Assembly: GCA_963575745.1 (NCBI GenBank)
Contig: CAUYUJ010015516.1
Span: 876,325-940,324 of the forward strand
Source: Prorocentrum cordatum
Taxonomy: Eukaryota; Sar; Dinophyceae; Prorocentrales; Prorocentraceae
Direction: 5' to 3'
Length of the DNA stretch: 64,000 bases
Under the pieces are notes generated by a model. It did no database searches and was not told where the DNA came from. It was given only the letters and a program-made list of their open reading frames with translations. Positions 29,583 to 42,125 of the stretch are shown one piece after another (position 1 is the first letter of the stretch; every line of letters begins with the position of its first letter). The translations under genes and the position numbers were made by a program.

Positions 29583-29632
29583 GAGGAGGAGGAGGAGGAG
29601 GAGGAGGAGGAGGAGGAGGAGGAGGAGGAACA
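29583..29632 (+). repeat. GGA trinucleotide microsatellite
   Basis: About 16 GGA units. Confidence 0.97.
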
Positions 29633-29787
29633 GCCCCAAGACGGCCTCCATAACTGGAGACGATAGGCGTCGCATAGGACGGCCTTGCGGGAGGTGCTCG
29701 AAAGGCCGACACACAGAGTGCTTCGCTGGGGCAGTAGCGTACTCACCGCAGGCACCTGGAGAATCATCATTACAACCGCCACTCTTC

Positions 29788-30988
<1,201 letters not shown>

Positions 30989-30999
30989 CCATCACCATG

Positions 31000-32510
31000 C
31001 AGCCAGGACGAAGACGGATGGCCATCGGGCCCGGCGCGCGCAGGGACAAGGCCGGGTGGTCACCGGGGCCCGGCGTGCGAAGCGTCCGTCGCTGCAGCCA
31101 ACATCGATCCGGCCAGAAGCGGCCTCCGTTGCAAGGTCACCCCGCACTGCGTCCCGGGGGTCGCTGCCTCCCACCGGGGGCCCCCCTGTGGACAAGGGGG
31201 GCAGGGGGAACTCAGGCCCCCTTGCTTGTGGACACGGGGAACTCAGGACCCCTCCCCCCGCCTCCCCTCTGTGGACAGGGAGACCACCACCATCCCCCCT
31301 TCCACATGAACCCCCCCTCCCGAAGGCACCCTCCTCACTACTCGTCTCTATTGTTGCGGGGTGCTGCGTATTTTCCCACATGCCTCCAAGAGACCTCAGA
31401 TCCGCTCCGAGGCGGCTCCCAGTGGCCACGAAGCCTCCCAAGAAGTCTTCCAAGAGGCCCCCCAACAAAGCCCAATATGCTCCCAAAAAAGCCCCAAGAA
31501 AGGATCATGAGCGTCAGACGCGGCGGCACTGGTCGTCAGGCAAACGGATCTGCTCGGAATGTTGCAAACCCGTTCCAAGAACTCCCTGGGGGCATTGGAG
31601 CGTGCGAGATGGCCCGACATTCTTCCAAGGTGGCCCCAGGTAGCCTCTGTGAGGTCTCCGAGACAGCGCGAGATACCCCAAGGTGGTTTCTGGCGAAACC
31701 ACGAACGACCAGGCGCGCGGAAAAGGAGCGTGGAACGGAGTTGCTCGGAATGGTGCAAGCCCGTGTCGAGGTTTCCTGGAGGTGTATTAGAGCGTGCGAG
31801 CATGTCCGAGCTTCCTCGAATGAGGTCCTTGCTAAAAACATCCCTGCTCAGGGCAGCTCGACCAATGTCTGCCGTTGGCTGGGCTGGTTGGGACACCCGA
31901 GGCATCATTCTTCCCTTTTTCGCCCAGGCGAAAGCCGCGACAAGCCCGAAGAGCAGCAGACAGTGGCCGAGGATGAATCAGGTTGCTCAATGACTAGAGC
32001 CACTTTAAAACCCAACGGGTCCGTTTGAAAACTCACTGACCCGAGGCATCCTGGATTTGAAAACTTGACGAGCCCCATCCGTAAGCGAGATGAAGAGATT
32101 GCAACGCACGCGGCGAGGCCGGAAGCTTCCTGCTCCGTCTAGCATCCCTCTGAAGCGAGACTACGTAGACCACGCACACCTCTTGCAGAGCGAGCACGTC
32201 ACCTGCGCAATCGTTGACAGCCATCTGCGGACCAGTACGTAGGACCACTGCGAACTTACGCGCGAGCGGTGCTACCTGATACCAACTCGAACTGATTGAA
32301 TGGATCGTTGAAGGCAGCTGAGACTGCTCACAACAGTGGAGCCGCAACACAGCAGAAGTGAGCGAAGGCTGGCCAAATCAAGCCAAGTGCCAAACGTAGG
32401 TAAGCAGAGGCAAGCACGCTTCTGGTTGGAAACTCAAGCTGAGGGGAACGTGAGAGAATTGTTTTGCCAGCGTGGACCCAAGACAGTGCGGTTCTCGCAA
32501 TATGTGCTGG
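31000..32510. other. About 1.5 kb without a supported gene; one tandem duplication
   Basis: A 343-codon plus-strand frame spans 30997-32028 but has no domain, and other frames are open across the same DNA. Two units of about 189 bp lie at 31551 and 31740, sharing TGCTCGGAATG-TGCAA-CCCGT and GAGCGTGCGAG. The CCAAGA/GGCC vocabulary recurs at 31385-31510. Confidence 0.5.
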
Positions 32511-32514
32511 GCAA

Positions 32515-32765
32515 TCTCAGTAAAGCAATATATTAGGTGCAACCTACGTGGTATGCAATATGTTTGGTGCAATGCATCTTGTGCAATATATGCTATGCAA
32601 TATTTGTGGAGCAACATATGTGGTGCCTTCCTATATAGTGAAATATATGGATGGTGCCAACTATGCTGTGCAATCTATGTGGTGCGCAATCAGGTGCGCA
32701 ATCTATGTGGTGCAATCGACGTGGTGCAATCTTCGTGGTGCAATCTATGTTTTGCAATTCCCCTG
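32515..32765 (+). repeat. GTGGTGCAATCTAT short tandem repeat
   Basis: A degenerate 12-14-bp repeat of words such as GTGGTGCAATCTATGT and ATGCAATAT. A second patch of the same word lies at 34218-34280. Confidence 0.85.
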
Positions 32766-32808
32766 GCCGAACTTGAAGTTGTCCACTCCACTGCTCGCGC
32801 AACCATCC

Positions 32809-32811
<3 letters not shown>

Positions 32812-32855
<44 letters not shown>
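32812..32855 (+). repeat. CA dinucleotide microsatellite
   Basis: About 21 CA units. Confidence 0.98.
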
Positions 32856-32858
<3 letters not shown>

Positions 32859-32965
32859 ACTTGGTTTGCAAAACCCATGCGGAAACGATTGCGATGAGTG
32901 TTTGGTTTTGGAGCCCTCGGGGGCGCCTCAAGAGCGCCCCAAGAAGGCCAGAGAAGCAAGAAGGC

Positions 32966-33250
32966 CGACGACGACGACGACGACGACGGCGGCGACGACG
33001 ACGACGCCGACGTCGCCGACGACGAAGACGGCGACAACGCCGACGCCGACGACGACGACGAAGACGATGACGACGTCGCCAACGAAGACGACGACGACGA
33101 CGGAGGAGGGAGGACGACGACGGCGACAACGACGACAACGACGACAACGACGAGGGAGGAGGGAGGACGGCGACGACGCGAACGACGAAGAAGGAGGAAG
33201 GACGGCGACGCCGACGACGATAACGACGAGGGAGGAGGGAAGACGACGAC

Positions 33251-33282
<32 letters not shown>

Positions 33283-33438
33283 CGAATAGGAGGGACGACG
33301 ACGAGACGCCGACGACGGACGACGACGACGACGAGGGAGGAGGAGGAAGGACGACCACGGCGACAACGACTACGGAAATGACCACGACGCCAAACAGGAC
33401 GACGACGACTGACAACAGGAAAGACAGAGGATGACGTA

Positions 33439-33477
<39 letters not shown>

Positions 33478-33528
33478 GGAGGAGGGAGAACGGCGACGAC
33501 GACGACGACGACGACGCAAGATCGCGCG
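32966..33528 (+). repeat. GAC/GGA trinucleotide microsatellite
   Basis: GAC units with AAC, GCC and GGAGGGAGGAC interruptions. GAGGGAGGAGG blocks recur about every 60-100 bp. Confidence 0.97.
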
Positions 33529-33539
33529 CGCACGCTTTT

Positions 33540-33980
33540 GTTGAAAAGCCGTGTTGGGAAACCTTGTGTTTTTGTAGGTTTTTTGGACACACGATTTTGA
33601 AATCCTTCCGAAACCGATGGGTTTTGAAGGATTTCGGCAGACGCGCGCGACGACGCGCACGTCTGCACTTCGTCCCATTTTTTGCAAAGGATTCTCGCGA
33701 CGGCACACGCGCAAGGGCGTTCGACAGATTTCGACATGCGCGCGCGCGAAGCCCGTTTGGTAGCATTTTGTGAAAATCTTGAACAACCTATGGTTAAGAT
33801 TTCGCAAGAGCTCGGGCGTAAGTTTTTAGCAAATCAGTGTTGCGAAACCCTGTGTTTGTGTATGTCTTTTGGAAACTCGATTGCGAAATCCTTCCGACAC
33901 CGAAGATTGTTGAAGGATTTCGGCATGCGCGCGCGACGAAGCGCGCGTGCACACTTCGTCCCATTTTTCACAAGGGATCC
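33540..33980 (+). repeat. Two tandem units of about 286 bp with conserved hairpins
   Basis: Unit landmarks at 33553 and 33839 (GTTGGGAAACC / GTTGCGAAACC) recur through TTTGTGTAT/TTTGTAGG, the hairpin and CACTTCGTCCCATTTTT. The second unit is incomplete at its 3' end. Each unit has GAAATCCTTC facing GAAGGATTTC (33599-33608 with 33626-33635; 33885-33894 with 33912-33921). A GC-alternating hairpin of the type GCATGCGCGCGC / GCGCGCGTGC follows. No protein frame is conserved. Confidence 0.75.
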
Positions 33981-34600
33981 AAGAAAAAGTATTATGGTAT
34001 AACAAAAATGTCCCCGCGTATTGTTTTTTACAAGGGAAACTCAGGAGGACCGATCCCGGCCCCCCAGGGATAGTGTAAATTCATATTTAGGATGGACATG
34101 TGGTCGGAATCATATATGATTTACATACCCGAAAGGGGGACCGATAACGCTGGGGGGGAGGTTAGAGTCTATTCTCTTTTAAGAAAGGAGAATATATGCG
34201 TGCACTCGACGTGCTGCGACGTATGTGGTGCAATCTATGCCATGCGAGCTACATGGTGCAATCTATGTTGCGCAATCCAGGCGGCGACGGGGCGGCGACG
34301 GCGACCATGGAACCGCCAGACCGACACCCAGGCCCAGACGACGGGCGGGCGGCGGCGAGGCGGCGATGGGGCGGCGACGGCGAGCACGGAGCCGCCAGAC
34401 CGACACCCAGGCCCAATTCCTTAGAAAAGGAATAATTAGGAGCCCTATGTGCAAGCACTGTGTGGGGAATTGTGCAAAAACATGCTCCTGAACACCACCA
34501 AGCCACAACCCTGTTCTCGAAGATCAAAACATACGATCGCAAAGGCCACTCCAAAACCGTGTGATTTGAAGTCTCTCGGAAAGGCATCCCTCAAGGCATC
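33981..34600. other. Mixed sequence, no gene supported
   Basis: Contains an AT-richer stretch (34000-34200), the GTGCAATCTATG patch (34218-34280), and a tandem duplication of about 78 bp. The duplication shares CCGCCAGACCGACACCCAGG at 34310 and 34389. Confidence 0.5.
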
Positions 34601-34603
34601 GTC

Positions 34604-34609
34604 GTTGTC

Positions 34610-34655
<46 letters not shown>

Positions 34656-34656
34656 C
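34604..34656 (+). repeat. GAC trinucleotide microsatellite
   Basis: About 16 GAC units. Confidence 0.97.
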
Positions 34657-34769
34657 CCCCGAAATGACGGCCTCCATGGCAGCACACAGCGCCAATCATC
34701 TGCGTCGGCCCCCCGCTCCCGCACGGCTGGCCCCCCCCCTTGCAGCCGGCGTGGAGCTGACGAGAGAAC

Positions 34770-34890
34770 CATGCTCCTCCTCCTCCTCCCTCCTCCCTCC
34801 TCCCTCCTCCTCCTCCTCCCCCTCCTCCTCCGCCTCATCCTCCCCTTCCTCCTCCCCCTCCCCCCTCCCCTTCCTCCTCCTCCTCCTCGG
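34770..34890 (+). repeat. CTC microsatellite
   Basis: CTCCTC with CCTCC interruptions. Confidence 0.95.
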
Positions 34891-35595
34891 GCAGGTGACC
34901 CGTGCGCGCTCATGTGCACGTATCCGCGAAGGGGCAGGCGGGCGGGCGCGCAGGCTCTTCTGGTCGCCGGCGCTGGCGGTCGCGGGCGCGTCTGTCGAGC
35001 CGGTGGGTCGCGCCGGGCACAGGGCACGCAGAGGCGGGCAGGAAAGCGGAGGGCGGCCGCGGAGGCAGAGGAAGGGAGGAGGCGTGGGTCGGGCATGTCT
35101 TCCTACAGGCGGATTGGAAGGTCAAAAAAAACAGCAACAAAAAGTTCAAAGAAAGTCAACTGTCGGCGTGTGTTGGGTCTCCCCTCCTTCCCATCCTCCT
35201 CCCCCGTCGGGGGAGAAAGAGGGAGAGCACCCTTCCTCGTTCGGGGAGCGGGTTCGCAGCTTGAGGGAATTCCATCCACGTCCTCCTTACGTCAAAAGGG
35301 AAGCCCCTTCCCTTTGTCCCTTCCCCAGCGGGGGGGGTCCCAGGGGGGGGTCCCAGGGTAGGGGGGGGGGTCTGACTCGCATCGCCACTGGGGGGGTCCT
35401 CCTCTCCCGCGCCAGAGTTTGTCCAGCGCGCCGGTCCTCCTCGGGTCCTCCTCCCAAGGTGGGGAGGAATCCCAGGGGGGGAGGGGAGTCAGATACGCAT
35501 CCGTCCCTGGGGGCCCCTCCCCTCTCCCACGCCGGTCCTCCTCCGATTCTCCTCCCCAGGGGGGGGGCCCCAGGGGGGAGTCCTGTTCATCCTCT
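34891..35595. other. GC-rich then G/C-run sequence, no gene
   Basis: All three plus-strand frames stay open for over 100 codons, the mark of composition rather than coding. From 35330 to 35590 blocks of GGGGGGTCC and TCCTCCTC repeat, including two copies of GGGGCCCCTCCC/CCAGGGGGG-type words. Confidence 0.5.
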
Positions 35596-35604
35596 TTTCT
35601 TTCC

Positions 35605-35666
35605 TCCTCCTCCTCCTCCTCCTCCTCCTCCTCTCCTCCTCCTTCTCCTCCTCCTCCCCCTCCTGG
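35605..35666 (+). repeat. CTC microsatellite
   Basis: CTCCTC with one CTT and two CCC interruptions. Confidence 0.95.
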
Positions 35667-35939
35667 TCGTCGGCGGCACTGGCCGTCAGGCCTTCACAAC
35701 AGAATATCATCAAAGAAATTCTAAGATAATCAACAAATCCGCCGGCCCCTTGTGGGGCCACCAGGTTGTAGGACCAGGGCTTACTGTTCCCTGCACCAGA
35801 TCCAATTTCCAGTTTCCACTGTTACAATATTGCTTTATGCTGTTTACTGTTCCTTGTTGTAGACCGCGCGAGAGGGGGAGCCGAAAACCAGCAAACCTAG
35901 CGTGTCCTGGGAAGGTTCTCATGATTTCTGGAGGGTCGA

Positions 35940-36662
35940 AATTGACACCCCTCACGCAGATCGGCGGGGTCAGGATCCAAAACCATTTGGGATTTGCCAC
36001 ATTCCTATAAAATTCGGTGGCCCCCCTCACGCAGATCGGCGGAGGCAGGGTCAAAAAACACATGCGATTTGCCAGCTTTCTGAAAGTCGGTGACACCCCT
36101 CACGCAGAGCGGCGGCGTCAGGGTCGAAAAAAAAATGGGATTTGCGACATTTCTAAAAACCGGCGGCACATCCTCACGCAGATCGCGGGGGTCAGGGTCG
36201 CAAAACTATGGGATTTGCTACATTTTTCAAAATCGGCGGCACCCTTCACGCAGATCGGCGGCGTCAGCGCTGAAAAACCAATGGGATTTGCCACATTTCT
36301 GCAATTCGGTGGCACCCCTCACGCAGATCGGCGGAGTCAGGGTGCAAAAACACAAGGGATTTGCTACATTTCTGAAATTCGGCGGCACCCCTCCTGCAGA
36401 TCGGCGTGGTCAGGGTCGAAAAGCACATGGGATTTGCCACATGTCTTGAAATTCGGTGGCCCCCCTCACGCAGATCGGCGGGGTCAGGGTCGAAAAACAC
36501 AAGGGATTTGCTACATTTCTGAAATTCGGTGGCACTCCTCATGCTCATGCAGATCGGCAGGGTCAGGGTCGAAAAACACATGGGATTTGCCACATGTCTT
36601 GAAACTCGGTGGCACCCCTCACGCAGATCGGTGGGGTCAGGGTCAAAAACACATGGGATCTA
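35940..36662 (+). repeat. Tandem satellite, unit about 74 bp, ten copies
   Basis: The anchor CACCCCTCACGCAGATCGGC recurs near 35951, 36028, 36101, 36173, 36247, 36319, 36393, 36466, 36546 and 36619. Each is followed by GGGTCAGGGTCGAAAAACAC and GGGATTTGCCACATTTCTGA. The short frames through it are not conserved as protein, because the unit is not a multiple of three. Confidence 0.95.
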
Positions 36663-36914
36663 CAACATTTCAATACTTCGTAGAAAAGCTTTTTGCACAG
36701 CATACGCGAGCAAGCTCGAAATACAACACCGAATTCAACAATATCATGAGAATCTCAATTTGTCTTGCCTATTACTCATCGTCTTCGCGTGAAGTCCCGA
36801 CCCTGCTTCACGGCGGCGCCACGGCCCCATGATTCTGCTCTTGCATTGTCCATTATCCGAGAGAGGGGGCCAGCGGCAGGGGGCGAACCCCTTACGGATA
36901 ATCGAAATACCCGG

Positions 36915-36985
36915 ACGATTGTTTGACTATTTTTGAATATTTCTCCCGTAGAGGGACATGCCCGACTTAAGCGGAGGCCCGAGCC
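36915..36985 (+). repeat. Dispersed repeat, ACATGCCCGACTT family, copy 2
   Basis: TTTGACTATTTTTGAATATT then CTCCCGTAGAGGGACATGCC and CGACTTAAGCGGAGGCCCG. Closest to the copy at 59738-59800. Confidence 0.65.
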
Positions 36986-37680
36986 GGCGGGCATCGACGG
37001 GGGACGGAAGCGGGCAGGCGGCCTCGGGCAACGGGAGCCCCCCACGCACGTGCGCGCCAGCACGTTTTGTTGTCGCAGCGCCTCGGAGGCCATCCCCAGG
37101 CGCGGTCAAGCAGTCTGTCGGGGAAGCACAAAGGTGGGGTTGGGGCAGAGGTCGGGTTGGAGGGAAAATCGTTCCAAACGGCCCCTGGAAGAAGGAAGCG
37201 CGTTATACGGAAGCATCCAGCTGGGTCCGCTCCTCAGCCCCACCTTGGGATAACCTTCCCTCTACGAACCCCCGAGTCCGGGGCACGGGATACAAACCCT
37301 CCGGCTGCACGAGAAGGAGAGGAAGGCGGAAGGCGGCCGCGGGGAGCGAAAGGGGTGAAGCACTCACAGCGTGAACACGGGTAGGAATGGCCGGGGCGGC
37401 TGGCCGCTGCTGCGGGCGTCCTGGCACCGGAGTGGAACGGCATCGCGCCCACGTACAGCACCCCAGGGTGCCCTTGTGCCCCAGTCAAGCACAAATCCCA
37501 CCAGCCCTTTGGGCGCAGGTGGTCTAGAGTGTTTCCTCTTTTACCCCTCCTTCTTCCCCTTCGGGGAGGGGTTTATCACTGTTCCCTATTAATAAACACC
37601 TCCTCCCCCAGGCGACTTGTAGCCACCCACAAACCATGAGGGCATCCCCTGACCATCCCGTCTTTCTTTGTTTTCTGATA
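36986..37680. other. No gene supported
   Basis: Frames of 60-138 codons overlap on both strands without domains. Confidence 0.5.
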
Positions 37681-37683
37681 TTT

Positions 37684-37722
37684 GTATATATATATACACA
37701 TATATATATATACCTATACGAC
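37684..37722 (+). repeat. TA-rich dinucleotide tract
   Basis: TATATATATACACATATATA and similar. Confidence 0.9.
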
Positions 37723-37767
37723 CACCCTTCGGGTGATAAGGAGGTTCGGGGGGGGGGGGAACCAACG

Positions 37768-37988
37768 TCTCACTCGATCGGTCTCACTATCGATCTCACT
37801 ATCGATCTCAGTATCGGTCTCGCTCGATCGATCTCCCTCGATCGATCTCACAATCGATCTCACTCCATCTATCTCACAATTGATTTGACTATCGATCTCA
37901 AAATCGATCTCACAATCGATCACACAATCGATATCACATTCGGTCTCACTATCGATTTCGCTATCGATATCACAACCGCTCTCACAAT
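37768..37988 (+). repeat. CTCACTATCGAT 12-bp tandem repeat
   Basis: About 18 imperfect units, the last passing into the CAT array. Confidence 0.92.
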
Positions 37989-38896
37989 CAACGTCATCAT
38001 CATCATCATCGTCATCATCATCATCATCATCATCATCAGCATCATCATCATCATCAGCAACATCAACATCAACATCATCATCATCATCAACATCATCATA
38101 ATCGGGACACCGTCCTCATCATCAACACCAACATCATCATCATCACGGTCATCAACATCATCGGGACACCACCACCATCATCATCACCATCATCACAATC
38201 ATCATCAACATCATCATCATCAGCAGCATCGGGACACAGTCATCGTCATCATCATCATCATCATCAGCAGCAGCATCATCATCGGGGCACCATCATGATC
38301 ACCATCGTTAACATCATCATCATCATCATCCTCATCGGAACACCATCATCATCATCTCATCCTCATCATCGACATCATCATCATCATCATCATCATCAAC
38401 ATCATCATCAGCATCATCATCATCATCGTCGTCGTCATCACCGGGGCACCATCATCATCATTAACAACATCAGTATCAACATCATCATCATCATCACCAC
38501 CACCGGGACGCCATCATCATCAACATCATCACAATCACCATCATAATAATCATCAACATCAACATTATCATCATCATCATCATCGAGACACAATCATAAT
38601 CAGCATGATCAACATCAACATCATCATACTCATCACCATCGGGGCACCATCATCGTCATCATCATGATCATCAACATAATCAGCATGATCATCATCATCC
38701 TCATCATCGGGACACCATCAGCATCATCATCGTCATCATCATCATCGACATCATCATCATCATCATCATCATCGGGACACCATCATCATATCATCATCAC
38801 CATCATCGTCGTCATCATCATCAGCAGCAGCATCACCATCATCATCATCATCATCGACGTCATCATCATCATCAGCAGCATCATCATCAGCATCAC

Positions 38897-38946
<50 letters not shown>
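37989..38946 (+). repeat. CAT array punctuated by CGGGACACC
   Basis: ATC blocks are interrupted by CGGGACACC or one-base variants at about 38103, 38160, 38229, 38283, 38336, 38443, 38505, 38583, 38640, 38707 and 38773. Spacing is mostly 53-78 bp. This is a higher-order repeat rather than a plain microsatellite. Confidence 0.95.
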
Positions 38947-38948
<2 letters not shown>

Positions 38949-39185
38949 GCGGGACACCGCGGGACACCGGCGGGACACCGCGGGGCACCGCGGGACACCG
39001 CGGGACTTTCGCGGGACACCGGCGGGACACCGCGGGCCACCGGCCGCCCGGAAGGGAATCATTTGGTCCGGCCGCGCCTCAGCCACACGGGACTGTCGCG
39101 GGACACCGGCAGGACACCGCGGGCCACCGGCCGCCCGGAAAGGAGTCATTTGGTCTGGCCGCGCCTCAGCCACAGGAGACTTTCT
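38947..39185 (+). repeat. CGGGACACCG repeat and a ~90-bp duplication
   Basis: GCGGGACACCG units run tandemly from 38947. They are followed by two copies of a block with GGGCCACCGGCCGCCCGGAA, TCATTTGGTC and GGCCGCGCCTCAGCCACA. Confidence 0.9.
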
Positions 39186-39374
39186 CTCGCCCGCCCACGC
39201 AGCTTCGCCTCGCCCGCACGCACGGCACGCACGAACACGAAACCGAAATCGATTTCCCAGTAGGGGGGCTCTCCGTTCCACTTCGATATCACCCCCTCAC
39301 CTCCGATATACAATATATATATATGGCCCCCACATGATCATACATATTTCTTTCGTTGCTACTCCTCTTCCTCG

Positions 39375-40205
39375 CGCGCCCTGGGGAGGGAGGGCCTGGG
39401 GCTTCCTGGGGCTTCCTGAAGCCTCCTGGCCTTCCCGAGTCTTCCGAAACGCTTCCTGGGGCTTCCCGAAGCCTCCTGGGGCTGCCGAAACACTGCCCTG
39501 GTGAAAAACGCTGTGTTTTCCTGATATTCCTGACCTTCCCAGGGATTACCCCTGAGAAAACGCTGTGTTTTCCTGATATTCCTGATATTCCTGACATTTC
39601 CAGAGACTACCCAGGCGCCGAGGCCTCCTGGGGCTGCCGAAACATTGCCCTGGTGAGAAACGCTGCGTTTTCCTGATATTCCTAACCTTCCCAGAGATTA
39701 CCCCTGAGAAAACGCTGTGTTTTCCTGATATTCCTGATATTCCTGACATTTCCAAAGACTACCCAGGCGCCGAGGCCTCCTGGGGCTGCCGAAACATTGC
39801 CCTGGTGAAAAACCATGCGTTTTCCTGAAATTCCTGACCTTCCCAGGGATTACCCCTGAGAAAACGCTGCGTTTTCCTGATATTCCTGATATTCCTGACA
39901 TTTCCAGAGACTACCGTGAGCCTGCAGGGTAGTCCCTAGAAATGTCAGGAATATCAGGAATATGAAGAAAACACAACGTTTTCTCAGGGGCAATCCCTGG
40001 GAAGGTCAGGAATATCAGGAAAACACAGCGTTTTCCACCAGGGCAATGTTTCGGCAGCCCCAGGAGGCCTCGGCGCCTGGGTAGTCTCTGGAAATGTCAG
40101 GAATATCAGGAATATCAGGAAAACGCAGCGTTTTTCAGGGGTAACCCCTGGGAAGGTCAGGAATATCAGGAAAACACAGCGTTTTTTCACCAGGGCCATC
40201 TCTGG
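39375..40205. repeat. Satellite of about 154 bp arranged as a large palindrome
   Basis: On the left, units with CCTGATATTCCTGA, CATTTCCAGAGACTACCCAG, GCTGCCGAAACATTGCCC and GAAAACGCTGTGTTTTC repeat in one direction up to about 39914. After a short centre (GTGAGCCTGCAG) the same units run in reverse to about 40203. Each arm is at least 275 bp. The AGGAATATC-type frames are by-products. Confidence 0.9.
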
Positions 40206-40309
40206 GAAGATCTTGGAAATCTGGAAAATCTGGTAAACGGTATTTTTTCAAGAGCAGGAGGATGATAATCAAATCGTGTAGCTTCAACAGGGCAGCGTTG
40301 GCCGTCGGC

Positions 40310-42125
40310 TGCCCCCCGTCAGATGTGAACGCAGCTCCCCAATCAGTTCTGCGAGCAGCCTCCTGCTACGAAACATTACTCGCAAAACTAGCTGTGAACG
40401 CCGCTCCACACCTAGTTTTGTGAATGATGTCTTCCTCCTCACCCTCGTCATGCTCCTCACCCTCCTCTTCTTCCTCCTCCTACTCCTCCTGCTCCCCCCC
40501 ATCATTCCTCCTCCTTCTTTTCTTCACTCAACCCCACCTCTCCGCTTCATGGCGTCACTCACAAATCTAGTTGCGAACGCAGCTCCGCAACCAGTTTTGC
40601 GAGCAGCCTCCTGATAAGAGACATTACTCGCAAATCTAAATGTGAACGCCGCTCCACACCTAGTTTTGCGAGTAAGGTGTTGCTCCTCACCTTCGTCATG
40701 CTCCTCACCCTCCTCTTCTTCCTCCTCCTACTCCTCCTGCTCCTCCCCCCTTCCTCCTCCTTCGTTTCTTCACTCTACCCCCACCTCTCCGCTTCGTGGC
40801 GTCACTCGCAAATCTAGTTACGAACGCAGCTCCACAACCAGTTTTGTGAGCAGCCTCCTGCTACGAAACATTACTCGCAAAACTAGCTGTGAACGCCGCT
40901 CCACACCTAGTTTTGTGAGTAAGGTGTTGCTCCTCACCTTCGTCATGCTCCTCACCCTCCTCTTCTTCCTCCTCCTACTCCTCCTGCTCCTCCCCCCTCC
41001 TCCTTCTTTTCTTCACTTTACCCCCACCTCCCCGCTTCGTGGCGTCACTCGCAAATCTAGTTGTGAACGCAGCTCCCCAATCAGTTCTGCGAGCAGCCTC
41101 CTGCTACGAAACATTACTCGCAAAACTAGCTGTGAACGCCGCTCCACACCTAGTTTTGTGAGTAAGGTGTTGCTCCTCACCTTCGTCATGCTCTTCACCC
41201 TCCTCTTCTTCCTCCTCCTACTCCTGCTGCTCCTCCCCCCTCCTCCTTCTTTTCTTCACTTTACCCCCACCTCTCCGCTTCGTGGCGTCACTCACAAATC
41301 TAGTTGTGAACGCAGCTCCCCAATCAGTTCTGCGAGCAGCCTCCTGCTACGAAACATTACTCGCAAAACTAGCTGCGAACGCCGCCCCACACCTAGTTTT
41401 GTGAGTGGCGTTTTCCTCCTCACCCTCGTCATGCCCCTCACCCTCCTCTTCTTCCTCCCCCTACTCCCCCTGCTCCTCCCCATCCTTCCTCCTCCTTCTT
41501 TTCTTCACTCAACCCCACCTCTCCGCTTCATGGCGTCACTCACAAATCTAGTTGCGAACGCAGCTCCGCAACCAGTTTTGCGAGCAGCCTCCTGATAAGA
41601 GACATTACTCGCAAATCTAAATGTGCACGCCGCTCCACACCTAGTTTTGTGAGTAAGGTTTCGCTCCTCACCTTCGTCATGCTCCTCACCCTCCTCTTCT
41701 TCCTCCTCATACTCCTCCTGCTCCTCCCCCCTTCCTCCTCCTTCGTTTCTTCACTCTAGCCCCACCTCTCCGCTTCGCGGCGTCACTCGCAAATCTAGTT
41801 GCGAACGCAGCTCCACAACCAGTTTTGCGAGCAGCCTCCTGCTACGAAACATTACTCGCAAAACTAGCTGTGGACGCCGCTCCACACCTAGTTTTGTGAG
41901 TAAGGTGTTGCTCCTCACCTTCGTCATGCTCCTCACCCCCCTCTTCTTCCTCCTCCTACTCCTCCTGCTACTACGGCTCCTGATCACTCAGCCCCCTCCT
42001 CTCCACTTCGAGGCGTTACCCTCCAATCTAATTGCGAATGCAACTCCACGGCAAACCTTGCGAGCAACCTTCCGATACGAATCATTATTCACAAAACTTG
42101 TTGTGAACGCCGCTCCACAGCTAGG
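40310..42125 (+). repeat. Satellite of about 245 bp, seven copies
   Basis: TCCTCACCTTCGTCATGCTC or variants recur near 40436, 40684, 40931, 41171, 41415, 41668 and 41915. Each unit has a CTCCTCCT pyrimidine half and a half with an inverted repeat, ACTCGCAAAACTAG ... CTAGTTTTGTGAGT. The last copy is degenerate. A 317-codon plus-strand frame (40642-41595) crosses four units, but unit length varies and other frames are equally repeated. Confidence 0.95.

Noticed and set aside
35940-36662. CRISPR-like appearance of regularly spaced repeats
   Set aside because: The units are tandem and the intervening sequence is also repeated, with no unique spacers and no cas genes. The setting is eukaryotic.
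40642-41595. 317-codon plus-strand frame over the 245-bp satellite
   Set aside because: It is made of satellite units, other frames repeat too, and unit lengths are not all multiples of three. No selection signal is visible.
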